Below are positions 47,819 through 62,800 of a stretch of 64,000 bases of DNA, in pieces. The notes beneath the pieces are model-generated. The model made no database searches, had not been told where the DNA came from, and worked only from the letters and a program-made list of their open reading frames with translations. The DNA is from Xiphophorus maculatus (lineage: Eukaryota > Chordata > Actinopteri > Cyprinodontiformes > Poeciliidae), in the NCBI RefSeq assembly GCF_002775205.1, contig NC_036456.1, forward strand, positions 25,889,850-25,953,849, given 5' to 3'. Made by a program: the position numbers and the translations under genes. Every line of letters starts with the position of its first letter. Within the stretch, counting starts at the first letter, position 1.

Positions 47819-50800
47819 CTAAAAAAAAAGATTATTTAGCCAAATCCTTGACAAAAACACCAATATGAACCCACTATGGTCACCTCAGACATCAGAGAGC
47901 CATCTTTGTCCTCCATCTTCTCCTCCCAGGGGTCAGGATTGGTTTTAGTCTCAGGTTCTGGTATCATTTCTTTTGGTCCTGCTACAGATTGTTCTGGAGA
48001 TAAATTCTCTGAATTACAGGTGAGCTGATCTAAACTCTGTTCCTCTGAAACGTCCCGTTTTCTTCCTTCAGGATCAGCATTTGTTAAATCACCAGCTACG
48101 ACTTCCTGTTTGGACTCTTCTGCACCAGCTAAAGCCTCGTTAGCATCGCTAACACCAGCTAACAAAGTCGCACTCTGTTCCTCTAAGACTTCCTGTTTGG
48201 ACTCTTCCATACCAGCTAATGCTACTTTAGCGTCTATCACATCATCTGCAGCCTCAGTCAGACTCTCTTCCTCTGCAGCAGGTAAATTCTCAACATCATC
48301 ATCAGCAAATTGAGATAAAAACTCCTCTAAAATTTTTATTTTGGATCTTTCCTCATCAGATAAATCTTCATTAGTGACATTTACATGTTCAGCTAACAGA
48401 GTCAGACTTTTTCCTCTTAAGATGAGTTCTTCCGACTGTTTAGCAGCAGATGAATTCACACTAACTTCTGTTACTTCATCAGGTAATTGACTCAGACTCT
48501 GTTCCTTCAAAGCTTCTTGTTTGGACCCTGCTGTACCAGGTAAGTCTACTGCAGCAATGCTAACACCACCAGCTAACTGAGTGAGACTCTGTTCCTCTAC
48601 GACTTCCTGCTCGGACCCTCCTGCACTAGATATTGCTACTTCAGCATCGCTAACACCAGCTAAAGTCAGACTTGGTTGCTGTAGGATTTCCTGTTTGAAA
48701 TCTTCTGTTGCAACTAAAGCTACGTTAGCATCTGTCACATCATTAGCAGCCTGAGTGAGACTCTGTTCCTCTACGACTTCCTGCTCAGACTCTCCTGCAC
48801 TAGATATTGCTACTTCAGCATCGCTAACACCACCAGCTAACACACTCAGATTCTGCTGCTCCAAGACTTCCTGTTTGATCTCCTCTCCACCAGGTAATGC
48901 TAGTTCAGCATCGCTAACACCAGCTAAAGTCAGACTTGGTTGCTGTAGGATTTCCTGTTTGAAATCTTCTGTTGCAACTAAAGCTACGTTAGCATCTGTC
49001 ACGTCATTAGCAGCCTGAGTCAGACTCTGTTCTTCCAAGACTTCCTGTTTTAACCCATTAGGACCAGCTAATGCTACTTCAGCATTGCTAACACCAGCCA
49101 ACAGACTCTGCTCCTGTGCGGAACCAGTTGTTATTGTGTCTTCTCTTTCAGCTTTAACTTCATCCTTTGCTCCACTTCTTTCTTCTTCGCTCATCGTCTC
49201 CTGAACTCGATCATCGATAGAAGCTACAACTTGAAGTTGAGGATCTTCCTGTTCCTCATTTCTTGCCGTCTCCACTGTTTTCTCCCCATCTTCTTTACGA
49301 GCGGTTGAGTTTGTATCATCAGTAGGTTCTTCTGCAGGACCTTCTTCATCAGCTACTGGACTGGAGAGACTCTGTTTCTTCAAGGCGGCCATTTGTTTTT
49401 TAGTTGTTCTGGTGTTTTTCTTCGGTCTTCCTCTTCTTGCTTTCTGTTGCACCGCTGGTTGATCTTCCTCAACCTCCTGCGCCTCTTCAGCATCTTTCAC
49501 ATTATTAGCAGGTTCCTCCAGTTCTTCCTGTTTGGACCCTTTTACACCAGATACCGTTACTTCAGCATCGCTAACGCCTCCAGCTAACTGAGTCAGACGC
49601 TGTTCCTCTGAGACCAGCAGTTCTCCAGACGGTATAGTGCCGTCTCTTTCCTTTTTGCTGATTTCATCTTTTGCTTCACTTCTTTCTTCTTTGCTCATCA
49701 TCACCTGAACTTGATCACCTGTAGAAACTGCAGCTTCCTCATTTCTGGCTGAGGTTGTCTCATCGTTAAGTTCTTCTTCTTCATTGACAGTTTTATTGAG
49801 ATTCTGCTTCTTCAAGGCGGCCGTTTGTTTTTTAGCTGCCTTCGTGTTTTTCTTCGATCTTCCTCTCCTTGCGTTCCATTGTACCACTGGTTGATCTTCG
49901 TCTCCAGCTTCTTTTGGTTCCTCCACTTCCTGTTTGGACCCTTCCTCATCGGCAATGCCACCAGCTAACTGAGGTGGACTCTGCTCCTCTGAGACCAGCA
50001 GTTCTCCAGATGGTATCATGATGTCTGTTTCCTTTTTGCTGAGTTCATCCTTTGCTTCATTTTTTTCTTCTTCCCTAATCGCCATCTCCATGTCTTCTTT
50101 TAAAGCCGTTGAGTTTGTTTCGTCAAGTTCTTCTTTGACAGTTTGGTCGAGACTCTCCTTCTTCAAGGCGGCCATTTGTTTTTTAGTTGCTCCGGTGTTT
50201 TTCTTTGGTCTTCCTCTCTTCGGTTTCTGTTGTACCGCTGGTTGATCTTCCTCAGCAGCGTCCGGTGTTACATTAGTAGCTTCCTCTGTCTCTTGTGCGT
50301 CTTCTTGTTCTGTTTTGCTGTTTTTTGCTCTCGTCGTATATCTCCTAGCCGTTGTCTCCTGCTTCTTCTCAGGTTTTTCCTTCTCCTCAGCTTTAGATGC
50401 TTTGCTCCTCGTGCTCCTTCTGAGCTTTTCCTCTGGCGGAGTTGAAGTATCGTCTGTTTTTTCTTCCACGTCTTCCACTGCGGGTTCATCGTCTAGTTTT
50501 GGACCTTCAGATTCAGTTATGGACTGATCATCAGTTAAATTCACTTCCTCTGAGAGTTCTGCTTCAGGAAACACGCTGGAAGAGTCTTTCTCATCTTGAA
50601 TTGGGCCAGAACCTTCTGAACCGTCACACTGATCTCTACTTGATGCTTCTTTTACCAGAACCTCTGAAGTTACAGTCTTTGACTTTTCGGTTTTCACTGA
50701 CACCTGCTGGTCCGTCTGTGCCACCGCACCCTCAGTGGGTTTATCTTCCTCTTGAGGAATCTCTGCTACGTTTGGAGCAGCAGTCTCGGGTTTCTCGCCG

Positions 50801-53800
50801 TCCTTAGGAGTTTCTTCACTCGGTTCCGTCTTCTTGGACTTGGAACCGGCGGCTCCTTCTTCTGTTTTTGGAGGAAAATGGTGTTAAATGTTTCCAGAAA
50901 CAGAAACCTACTTATTTTTTATGTGTTTTACCTTTTGGAGGTTTGGATTTCGGCCTCACTTGTCGTTCAGCCTTAACAGATTGCAAATGTGTCTCGAGGT
51001 CAATGGTAAGGTTTCCAGTTAGCTGCAGTCGCTGCTGTAGAGTCACCAACCTACAACAGAAGACCAAATGCAGGAAGAAACAAGTTTGATTTTCAGTATT
51101 TTTGGTCAAGTTTCTAGTCCAGATATTTTAGTCCAAGTGTACGAAGATATTTGCACTTAAACTATACAAAAATAGTCGGTAAGATTTAGTGATTTATGGC
51201 AGCAGCAGAAAGGAACTGGTGGCAAATGAGATAGGGCAAGCAATTTCTGTATTTATTCATTGTCGTTGCCATTTTGTCACAGACATTTTGGCAAAACTTG
51301 TAGTTTAATTAGTGTCACTAAAGATCAACTGGATTTTTAATAAGTGTTCAAACACCAGATGAGTAAACAATATTTTAAATGCTTTTTAACCACTTATATG
51401 ATTAATATTATTCAGGTTTAAAGGAAATACATGAGAATATTCATATAATTTAGACATTTAGTTGTAATCAAATTGATGTTTGTTTGGGTAATTGGCACCA
51501 CAAATGGAGAACTTACGGTTCGATGCGTCCAACTTTCGTCCTACAAAAAGAGTGGAGAAATTTATGAAATTAAATAAGTAAATAAAAGGCATCAGCAACC
51601 ATGTTCTCAACTTCTGATCAGAAAAACAAACCAGTTTTCATCTTCAGTTAAATCGTCCAGGAAGAAAACTTTCTCCACCACTCGAGCGACAGCGGCGGAG
51701 TCGGACATCTCAATATAGATCTGAGGAAAAAAACAGAATCAAGACGATAAGCAAAATAATCTGGTTTTTTTTTAACATATTAAACGTGAATCTGAATGAC
51801 CGAGATTTATATTTATGTAGCAAATAAACTCCTGAAATCCCAGTTTTTCATTTTAAATGCTTCTTTTTGACTTTCGTTGCTAATCTGATTTTTTTTTTTT
51901 TTTTTTACATTAATCAACCTTTTTATTGAAGTTTTTCCTCTTTTATCCCCAATTAAACCATAAAGTGTATTTATTTCAGTATTTCGGTAGCGTTGCGCCT
52001 CATCGTACCCTGTTGGCGAGAGGCAGGAAGTTGACGAAGGGAGTGATGGACGCCACCACCTTCATGACCACAGTGACGATATCTGGAGACGCGTCGAAGG
52101 TTTCCACAGACAGCAGCCGTTCCTCCAGAGGGTCCGAGTCGGAAACCGGCTGAGAAACAAAACAACCAGAACCTCAGGACGGATCCAATAAGACCAGAGT
52201 TTAAACTAGTCCTTACTTACACTGTTGCTCCATTTCATCACATTTTTGTACAACATCTCCTGCAAAAGATGACAAAACACACGTCTAATTGAGAAATCGT
52301 TTGTTTCTGGAAACAATGTAAAATCATTTTAAATGTCTTTCAGAGCAAAAAGATGGAAAAAATAAACATATTTCAAGTTAAACTGTGATTTTAAAAGTTA
52401 TTTTAATTTCCCTCTATAATTAATTTCTTATTGTTACTCAGATAAACGTTTCTAAAGGTGCTGTGCCTCGCTGGCGCCGTGATGCTCCATGTTCAAGGCG
52501 AGGAACGCTTTGAGTTGGCAGTCGTTGATGCTCAAAACTTTATTCAGATGATCTTTGATAAAACTGTTGCATGTCGACCAGTCGCTGAAATAAACAAAGG
52601 CCTGAAGGAGAGAGAGAGAGAAATGGTTCTCTATTACAGCCACAAATATAAATCCATGTGTCATAATGAAAGATTTTAACTCCTGGTGAAGAAATATGTT
52701 TTCAGAAACGTTCCATGAATGATCAGAAACGCTTCTGTTGTTGAGCTCATATCTATTCATTCAGTAATTTAGCAGCAGTTGCTTTTCTTTGTTGGCTAAA
52801 ATGCTTCAATTACAGACCCTGCAATTAACCTGATTTTAAAAATGTCAACAAAACATGGTGTCAATCAGCTGTGCTACGTTTGTGCAGCAAAAATATTTGT
52901 TTGTGCCAGAACGTACTTTAGCTTAAAAATTAGAACAGCAAAAAAAACATTTTTTTGTATTACGTGACCTGTCCGATTAACCTTTGACCTCTGGAAGCAT
53001 TTAATAATCATTTTTAAATTGATGGCGGCACAAAATCTTTTGCTGCACAAACGTTTGACACCAACTTCGCTTAATTTGATTAAAGCTGTGTAGCTAACGT
53101 CACTCAATGACATTCCCCCTCCTTTTATTTCCTGTTTTCACAATAATCCTAGTCTCATAAAAATATAAAAATAAATCATAATCTCAGACATCCCCAGATT
53201 TCCTGCAGTGATTTCCAGCTGGCTGTCGGCTCCTCACCCTCCTCTGCAGAGGCAGGACGACCACGTTGGAGCAAAGCGCCCTGAGCGTCTTTTCTGGGAA
53301 ATACGGCCACGCCAGGCGGGCCACGTCCTCCTGCGTGTAGCCGTCGGTGGGCAGGTCCGTCAGCATGATGGCGAAGGACGCCACGCTCCAACCGTCCACT
53401 TCCTGCACAACCAGGAAGTTCAAAATATAAACATCAATTTGAGATTATTTTCTTTGGCCACAATACTTCAATATGTTTTACAGAAGAGGATTAAGACACC
53501 TAAAAAGCAAAAACTAAATTATGGATTATGAGATTAAAGTCAGAATTCTGCCAAAAACAAACAATGAAATCTTGTAAAATTGCTCGGCCCCCTTTTGTTC
53601 CCTCGCTGTTACAATAGAGGGAAAAAAGAACCATTTATGACTGAACCATATCATTTTCTCTTTGCAAAAGTTCAGGAAAAAAGGTTTCGGAAAAAAGTCA
53701 GAATAAACTTTTTTTAGTGGCCTCAATCATCTTCCGAGTATAAATGTTTTTCTTACAATTTTAATTTCATGTTATTACCTTTTAAAACTGAACACAAAGT

Positions 53801-56800
53801 AAAGAGGACGTGTCTAAACCTCTGAACTCGGCTACTTGTGGTAAAGAAAACAAAAACCAACCAGCTTACCGTAAAGCAGGAGACTTTTTTGAGTTTGATG
53901 TAATCTGAGAAGAAAAAGAGAAAACATAAATAAATAAGCCCACTTGCCCTTGGTGAGGGGGATTCTGGGTAAGTAAACGGCGTCTCTTACTCGGGCTGTC
54001 GTACCACGGAGACAACGTTGGGAAAATAAACGGGTCGGTTTTCATGGTGATCCAAAATGGTGGTTTGGTGTTTGGTGGGAAGTTATATTTCCCTGTTTGG
54101 GGGAGGAGAGAATATCATCGGCTGAACAGCAATGAAACCGAAAGGTTAAAAGTTCAGACGAGGGTCGTCATGTTTGGGGTGGAAAACAGCAGACAGAGGA
54201 AAATCTCTCCAGAGGAATTAAAAGGTTTAGGTTTTCAGTCAGTACATTTTATTTACACCTTTCAAAGATAAAACCCTCTAGGAACTTTTCTGAAAGAGCA
54301 TAAGAATTAAAAGATAATTAATAGCAAATTTTCAAAGTAATTAAAAAACAAAAGTTCTTTGTTTTCTAGGCATTTGGTTATAAATCAGGTAATTCTCTGT
54401 TAGTTGTTTTTAGTTTTTATTTTCACCATAAAAATTTATCTTTCATATTGAGGATTTTTCCTGTATAATATAAATAAATACTTTTTATAGTTTCTGTAAT
54501 AACATAGAAACTATAGCGCCCCCTGAAGGACATGGCAGACTTTATTTTTTTGCGTTCTATTTCAATACATTTGCAAAAACACACTGGTCTATTTTATGTA
54601 CAATCACAATGACAACAAATCTCTATGTAAAACTTTATAATATATAATAACCTTTAAAGATCTGCTGTGAAAATGTGTTCAAACATTCTTAATTATTTGA
54701 TGCAGAAAAACTATGACGGAGTACAAGGGCCAAGAAAAAATAGTCAGAATGTTACAAGAAGTCGTAATCTGGGAATAAACTCAAAATGCGACAATAAAGT
54801 TGCAGAAAAAAGGTTGTTGTGTTTGTATTTCCTGTCTTATTGTGGCCGTCATAGACGTCAGTCTGTGGCGCGTTTGTGTCCCAGAGAAGTAAAACTTCAG
54901 AGATGTAAATTGGTTTGATCCCTACAGGAAGTCGCACCTTGTGAATCGGCAATGGCGTCCGGCGCTTTCATCCTGAGCAGCTTGTGAGCGCGACCGCCTT
55001 CCTGTCTGCTGTACGACAGGCCCAGCAGATCCGCGTCGTTGCTCGACTCAAATTCCACAAACACCTGGAGACACAAACCGATGAGTCCGGCTGGAGCTCA
55101 GTGGGATGCAGAACACGGTCCAGGTGTGTCGATACCTTGTTGAGAAGCGGCAGGAAGTTTTTCACCGCAAAGTCGTTCATGAGAAACTCTCTGAGCTCCT
55201 GGGTTTCGCTGTGAGAGACGTCATGGAAGAAGACGGTTCTGGAACCGTCGTCTGTGACGTTCTGGTTGGAGGAAAGCGGCAAACATTTAAACCAGATGAA
55301 CAATCCACACACTGTCAGGAATGTTACATTTAAATGGCATTTGACTGATTTGATATGATCAATCAGAGGCTCTGAAGGCTTTAATCGTCTCCATGACACT
55401 AAAAATAGACGAGAAAATCCAGGGAAGTGACTTGAATGTTTCAGAAAAGGCCCCAAAGTTAAAAAAAATTAAAAAAAGGAACTTGTATTGATAGAGCTGG
55501 ACAATAGACCAATAGATCAATAAATAGATAATTAGAATATTCAACATTATTCAATGAACTTCGATCCAGAACCAAAACAGGAAGAGGAAAAGCTTCACTC
55601 AACCTCTCACAGCCAGAGAAGAAATGCTGGTGAAATCAACTGACTCACTTTTTGGTTGCCTAGCAACGACTTGTAGAGCAACTCCTGGTTACCTAGCAAC
55701 AACATGTCAAGTAACTGGCGCAGCAGCAGTTTAAGGTTTTGCTCATAACTGGTTAAAAATAATAAAATTAGTTTGGCAATATTTTAGATAATTTTAAAAA
55801 CTAATCAATAATTATTGATATGAACAGACATGAAACCTTTGTATTGTGACGCGTTTGTCCAGCCCTGCCTGTGAACTAACAACATAATCTCGATGTTTCA
55901 CAGAAATAATCTGAGATGCTAAAAATAAAATCTCAGATTTAAGATTTACTCCTTATTTTAATATTTTGCTATTTTTCATGCGAGTTCTCATAAAATTGCT
56001 ACTTTATTCTCCTAATGTAATGTCTGAATTCTTGTAATATTATGATTTTACTTCATTATAAGAACAATCAATCACAGCCTGGTTAAAATGTTATATTATG
56101 CAGATAAACTCCAAATAAAAGCGTTTTAACAGAAGCATTTCTCTACAGTTACGATTGTATCCTTGATTTGCAAACATCACTGGAATCTCAAGAGTCTCTG
56201 CTTTATAATGATGTATAAAATTTAAATTTATAACGCTGACGGGTTGAAGCGGAGTGTGTGGCTGCGTGTTCACTTACACGGCGAATCCGTTTCATCAGAG
56301 CCGAATAAAACTGGAACTGGAACAGAAACGAGAGCAGGTAAAATGATCCGACACTTTAAAAGCAACTAATTATAAACAATAAAACTAAAGACTGAAATGA
56401 GAAGAAACAAAAATAACTTCTACTTTAGTTAATGTTGCAGGTAAGTAGATTTAAAAAAGAAAAATGGTCGCCAGGATGAAAAATGTCTTCTTTCACTTTT
56501 ATAGATTACCAACAGTTAAATCTAAATGTTAAAAACTAAAATTATAACTAAATTGGTCATTTAGTTTCAGTAAACAACAGAAACAAACTAATCAGTTAAA
56601 TTCAGTGTTTTTAACTCACAAGTCTTTGAAACTTTGGAATTATTTGTTAGTATAACCTAGAAACAACATTTCTGCCAAATGATGACAGAAGTTAGCATGC
56701 TAACCTGTTGACGTTTACTTATATAAATATTTTAAACATGAACAAGACGATCTGATGCTTACAGGCGTCATTGGGAAGCCGCCACAAACAGGTCTGATGC

Positions 56801-59800
56801 AGATCTGCTGCCCCCTAAAGGCAACGCCATCCCACGTCTCCGTCAGGAGGTTCTGTAGATCTTTGCCGCTCGGCATGATGCCCAAAGCCTGATGGGAAAG
56901 TTAAACGACAACATCAGGATTTATAAAAACATCAGGATTTATAAAAACATCAGGATTTATAAACCTGCAGAAACACAAAAGATTTGCTCGTTTTGCGCTT
57001 CAAATTCAACTGATCTCAATGTTTGTTGATATTAAAATTTGTTTAATGATTGAAACATTTTCAGGGTTTGAAAACTTTTCCCACAGTAAAATTCAAGCAC
57101 TTTAAAAGCAAGTTTTCAAACTTTTCCAGCACTGCACTTTGGAGAACAAAACAATATAAATTAACTCAAAAAAGACGGTTTCAATTCACTATTATACGAC
57201 GTTATTTATTGCTGTTATTAATAATATTGTGTGATGGTATTCTGCTTTCTACAGCAGGGACAACATAAACTAAAACATAACAAAATGTTATGTTTTGACA
57301 TGCATCTCACACCGTACAAGTAAAAAATACAAGATGATCAATAACTCACTGAGCCATTAGGAATAATAAATATTCATTATGTTGAAACAACGTAATGATC
57401 TTCCTGCTCAAATTAAATTTCTCGCCATGTTTCCTGGCCTTTTGCAAATATAAAACATTTTGGTGATTCTAGCTGATCAAAAAAAGACGTTTAGTCTGAT
57501 TTAATGGAGGGGAAAAAATGTACGTGTCTTTTTGTCAGGTGGATGAAAATATCGTAAATAATGTTTTCCAAATTTTTGCTTTTAATCAAACAGACTGAAC
57601 TCAATTACAAAACTGTGCAGTTTGAACATCAAGCATCTCTACAAACTCTGCATTCAAGTGTGGAAAAAATGAAAAATACAAGAAAACGACAGGTTGGTTG
57701 TAAATCTGGAACTCACCAGGCCGGACTGAGGAAGGCAGTAAATGGTGTCGACTTTGTGTTCGAACCCAAACGGAGCGAGCTGCTCGGCCAGCTCCTCCTC
57801 CGTGTAGCTGCAGGCTTCAACATCTGGGAGGTCGCTGATCAGAAACACCTCAGGAAACTAAAGAAGAAAAAAACAGTTGGGATCAAACAAAGTCGATTAA
57901 ACTGCGTGAAAAATTGAGGCGACTCACTTCTGTCGTCGATTTTATTTCCTCGCTTGTAAAACACTCTGAAAGCGAAAGAGAACAAGAGTTAGAGCTGGAG
58001 GCTATGATTCAGAAACACTCTGGGTTTCTTACTGAAAGTTTCCTTCAGCAGCAGCGACTTCAGCTGATCTCCAACCGTCAGGGAGGTTTCCGGGTCCAGG
58101 TGATAATCGTCACCTGGATCCACTTCAGCCGGTTCCGACTCCAGCTTCACCTCAGAGTCTGAAAGAGGCGACATTAACGAGTCCTTATCAGGAATCAGGA
58201 ATTTCTCCTATTCAACATGTTACAGTCCTACGAAGCTTTAGAGAAATTACTGAATAATTAGAACTGCAAACAGTAAAATCCTCCCATCACCAGATTATCC
58301 TTGGTTAATTATTTGTTTACGATGTTTAAATGAGTTTTTCTGAGCTAAAATAGCAAAGAGAAAATCAAGACATGCTGGGATTTATACCAGCAACATGAAG
58401 TTACCAAAAGTGACCATAAAGTTATTTAAATTATTCATTTTCCTACATTTTCCCACAAATAACAAAACCAAACGTATAAAAATATAAACATTTGGTTCTC
58501 TTGTGGTTAAATTTGCACAAATCAAGAAGCTCAATGGAAAACAGACAGTTGATCCACCATCATCTTTGCGCCACTTTAGATATAAAGCAGCAACATTAAT
58601 CATAAAAATAATCATTAAGAGGCTTGTTTCATTAACTTCAGTAACTGAAAACAATTTATATTTAAAATCACACAAAACACTAAAATTTTAGTGTGAATTT
58701 AGACACAATCAAACTAATAGCTAAAGACATTAATTGATTATTACTTGTTTTCAAATAAAATGGGCCGTTTTAGGTATTAATATTGCTGTTATGGCTGATA
58801 AACGATATTTACCGATATTATAAACATTCCACTACTGTTTCAACACTTTTGGTAAAAAAAACATAAACAGTTCAGAATAAATATCAGTCCAGGTTTATTT
58901 ATCGAACCGATGCGTTAAAAAACGACTAATACCAACGATGGAGCCGATATGTTGTGAATCTCTGGAGCGTTTACAAAAAATATGCGTGCAGACAGTAAAA
59001 TATTTACCTTCTTCTGCATCCTGACGTTCTTCTTGTGCAGGAACGTCTTCCCGATCGTTTGTAGGTTTTACGGTATCGGCAGCATCAGGCTTCTCATCCG
59101 ACTCTTTGGGAGCCGCTGCAGGTTTTTTGGTTTTAATTCCCGATCCGTCTCCCTCCGTTTTACGTTTCTTTGCAGCTGCAGACGTTTCTGCTTTAGCCGC
59201 TTCGTCTCCAGGACAACTGAGTCAGCAGAGAAAACGGTGAAAGGTTAAAGTTCAACCAGAGGAAACTGAAAGAATCGCAACTAAACCGATGAGGTGGAGG
59301 ATTATTAAAACATAACTCACGATTTCTTCTGTTGTTTAGCAGAAGTGGAACCAGGAGGTACGAAAACACAGTCCTGTAAATACATAACTGTTAATACAAC
59401 ATTTCAGAAATAAATTCAGTTTTTCTTCACTTGGAAGCTGGTATTTGTGGCGTTTTTCTTCCGAACATGAACATTTTCAGCGTTTCGTGAAGAATGAATT
59501 AAAAAAATCATAATTTTTTTTTTTTACACACAGCAGTGACGACGGTGATGGTGTCTCCTTTAAAGTCGAAGCTCTCCATGCTGCGAAGTACCTCTGCATC
59601 ATCTTCCTCCTGGAAAATGACGGTGGCCTGCATGTGCACAACAAACACAAACACACATTTCAGGATGTTTTTCCCCTCTGGTTGTTTATTTGAAGCGTTT
59701 TATTTAATTCTTCAAAAATCAGTTTTCATGATATAGCCAGTTATGCAGATTTTTTGTAAACCACAAGTTTTTTTAATTTAGTTTTTCTTCAGGCAGTTAG

Positions 59801-62800
59801 AATAACGAATTTAGTTTGGAACCAAAATCTGTAATAAAGTTTTATATTTGGAATTAAGATTACTTTTAGATCCTCTCATTAATTTAAGAGACATGTCCAC
59901 CACCAGGGGGCGTGGCAGAGATGCCTTCTATTTGTCAACAGAAAGCTTCGTAAAATTATTTTTTGACCATTTTTTAATCCTTTATTAAGACGTACCTCCT
60001 GTCTGGATCTATACAGCACAATTGACTCAACTTTCCCAAACGACTCCATGGCATTCCACACGTCGTTGTACGAGTGATTGCTGAAAATCCCTCTGAGCTT
60101 CACCGTGTTCGGGTCGTCCTACAGAGCAGACAGAAACTAAACAGTAAATATTTATAGAGTCTCAGGGCAGACATTTAGTTTTTGTGTCATAAGAAACTGT
60201 ACTCTGGATTTTCTTTCAGATGTTTCAATGTTTCTGTTTTTGTATCCAGAAGATGCGTACGCTGAGTAAACCTGATTGGAAAAACAGAGAAAAGAGGACA
60301 TATACACAGAGACCTTAATATTATGAAAAAACATGGAGACTTGTATTGATGACCTGATGATGTGATCGGTATCAACGGATTTGTATTTTCTCCACTTTCA
60401 CGGTTTTATTTGCATTACTTAATTACTTGCCTCAGTTTCTCTAGGACTAGGCCTTGCAGCAAAATATGATGACGGTGTTGTCTTCCGCTTTTTGAGTTCA
60501 GCCAGTAAAGCAGGGGTCATAGATTTTACCACCGCCTCCAAGTCCGACTGCTTCGACAGAGACTGGACGCCTGGAAAAGGATCAACAGAATCACTGGGTT
60601 GGTACGTTCTTTTTCTTTCCATCAATCAATCAGTGGGTTGGATGTTACCCACTGATTAAAGACAAAAAAAAACAAAAACGTAAAAACGTGGCACAATACT
60701 ACACAGGTATTTTATCAACAAAACCTTACATGCTAATAATGTCAGTCGTGTCATAAAACAAGATAACCCAATAACCTGAGTAACCTAAGTAATTTGAGTA
60801 ACTTTATAAAACAAGACGCTCGTGTATCCTGATATTCCTAACCCAATATAACCTGATATGCTAATAATATGAGTCTCTTTCCAAAACAAGATAACCCTAT
60901 ATGCAGATGATGTGAGTCTCTTCCTAACATAAGATAATCTTACATACCGACAGTGAGTTTCTTCTTCTACAAGATATCCTATTAGGTTGATGATGTGTCT
61001 CGGTTTCTGTTAAGTTTTCCTAATTCAAAAAAGATTTGATTTCTTCAACATTCCTTTTTTTTTTTGGCTCTAGTAGCTTTTATTCAGAGCATGTACACAG
61101 GAAGCGGGTAGAGCAAGAAGGGGCAGAAGACAAGCAGCAAAGATCCCAAGGTAAGAAATTGAACCCTGAACGGTTTTGTCAAGGACCAACAGCCTCAGCC
61201 CAAAAATGCTTCCTCCACCCCAACTCCACACACTAAAGACATTTAATGGTTTGGTGAGGTCTGGGAAACTAAATCAGGCCTGATCAGGAACATATATTTA
61301 GGCTTGTTATCACTTTGAAATTGAAGTAACCGTTTAAAAAAAATTTTAAACTGTCGATTATAAAATATTTATCTAACCTGATGCTTCCAGCAGTCTCTTC
61401 GCCAGTCTCTCTGCACTGGTCGACCTCCTCCGTTCAGGTGTCGATCTTTCCGACGACGATCGTCTCTCTCTCCTCTTTCTCTGTTCTCTCTCGCGGCTCC
61501 TCGATCGGGAATGGTAATGGTGGGTTGAGCTGGACTTGTACCGAGGACTTGAGGAACGAGACCGGGACCTAATCAAAGTTTGCATTCGATTAGGTCCCTT
61601 GATGGGTTTTATGGATACTTTTTGAGAACTTTTAGAATGCTTTCAGAAAAGCGCAGCAGCTTGAAACTTTCTAAATCTAAGTACCTGTAACTCCAGTTTG
61701 TCTTCCTACTCTTGGAGTCATGGTGACGTCGAGGGCTACGCGAGCGGGAGCGGGAGCTGCTGCTGTCCTTTTTTCCCTTCTTGCAGCTGCGTTGTGGGCT
61801 GCGTGAGCAAGAACGCGAGCGGCGGTGGGAGCTGTGGGAACGAGAACGACTCCTTTGCTGGGTTGTAGGTCTTTTATCCGAGACTCTACAAGGGCAGCAA
61901 CAAGAGAGAATAACAGAAAATAACTTATAAACATTGCTTGTTCTTGGTTTAAACTGATGTGGTTTCATTTGGAAAATATATACATATATTACCTCCAGTC
62001 TTGTATCTCACCGTCCCAGTCTGGATATCTGTAGCAATAAAACAAGAGGAAACGGGTCACAATTTGGCAAAAGAAGGTTATCTGCACAAGTGAGAGGCAT
62101 TCATAAAATATTTTTTTAAATGTACAACAAAAACAAAATGCACAGCTTGTTCCACTTAAGAAACTCAAAGTCAAACTTCCCCCATCAAGTATATTCAAGC
62201 TAACTTTGCTCCACTACTAATTTAGTAGTAGCTTTTCTCAATGAAAACCAAAATATCACTGAAAAGCATCAAAAATTTAAACAGACACGCCTGTATATTG
62301 AAAAGACAGTTACAGGTAAAATATTTTTCTATATTTTGTTCTCTTCAGGCATGAGAAAAAAGGCGAAGTTGATATAAAAGGTGACAACATGTTATACAAA
62401 CAGACGGTTCTCTGAACCTCACAGATGAAAGTCAATAAACATTAATTATTAATATTTCTCTCTTCAAAACATTCCAAAAGTTTCCACAGCACAGTCCAGT
62501 GCTGACTTGGACAGAAAATACAAGTATTGTAGAAAACACCAGATTTTAAGGCTATTGGACAGTAGCTACATATCAATATGTCGTGGACTAAAGGGCATTT
62601 AATACAACGATAAGTTTATCGGAGAGCTTAGATATAAAACCCCCAATAACTTTAGTTTTAAAAGATTAAATCTGCTTCAAACTATGTTTAAAGATTGGAG
62701 CAGTGGTGGGCAGTGCTAGCTAAAAAGTTAGTAGCGCTAACCCTTAAAGCACTGAAAAGCGCTACACCTGTATTTAGCAGAAGCTAATGCTAAAGTCTCA

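Noticed and set aside
48110..50807. Many + strand ORFs opposite the gene C giant exon
   Set aside because: They are antisense shadows of a long, low-complexity open frame and carry no domain.
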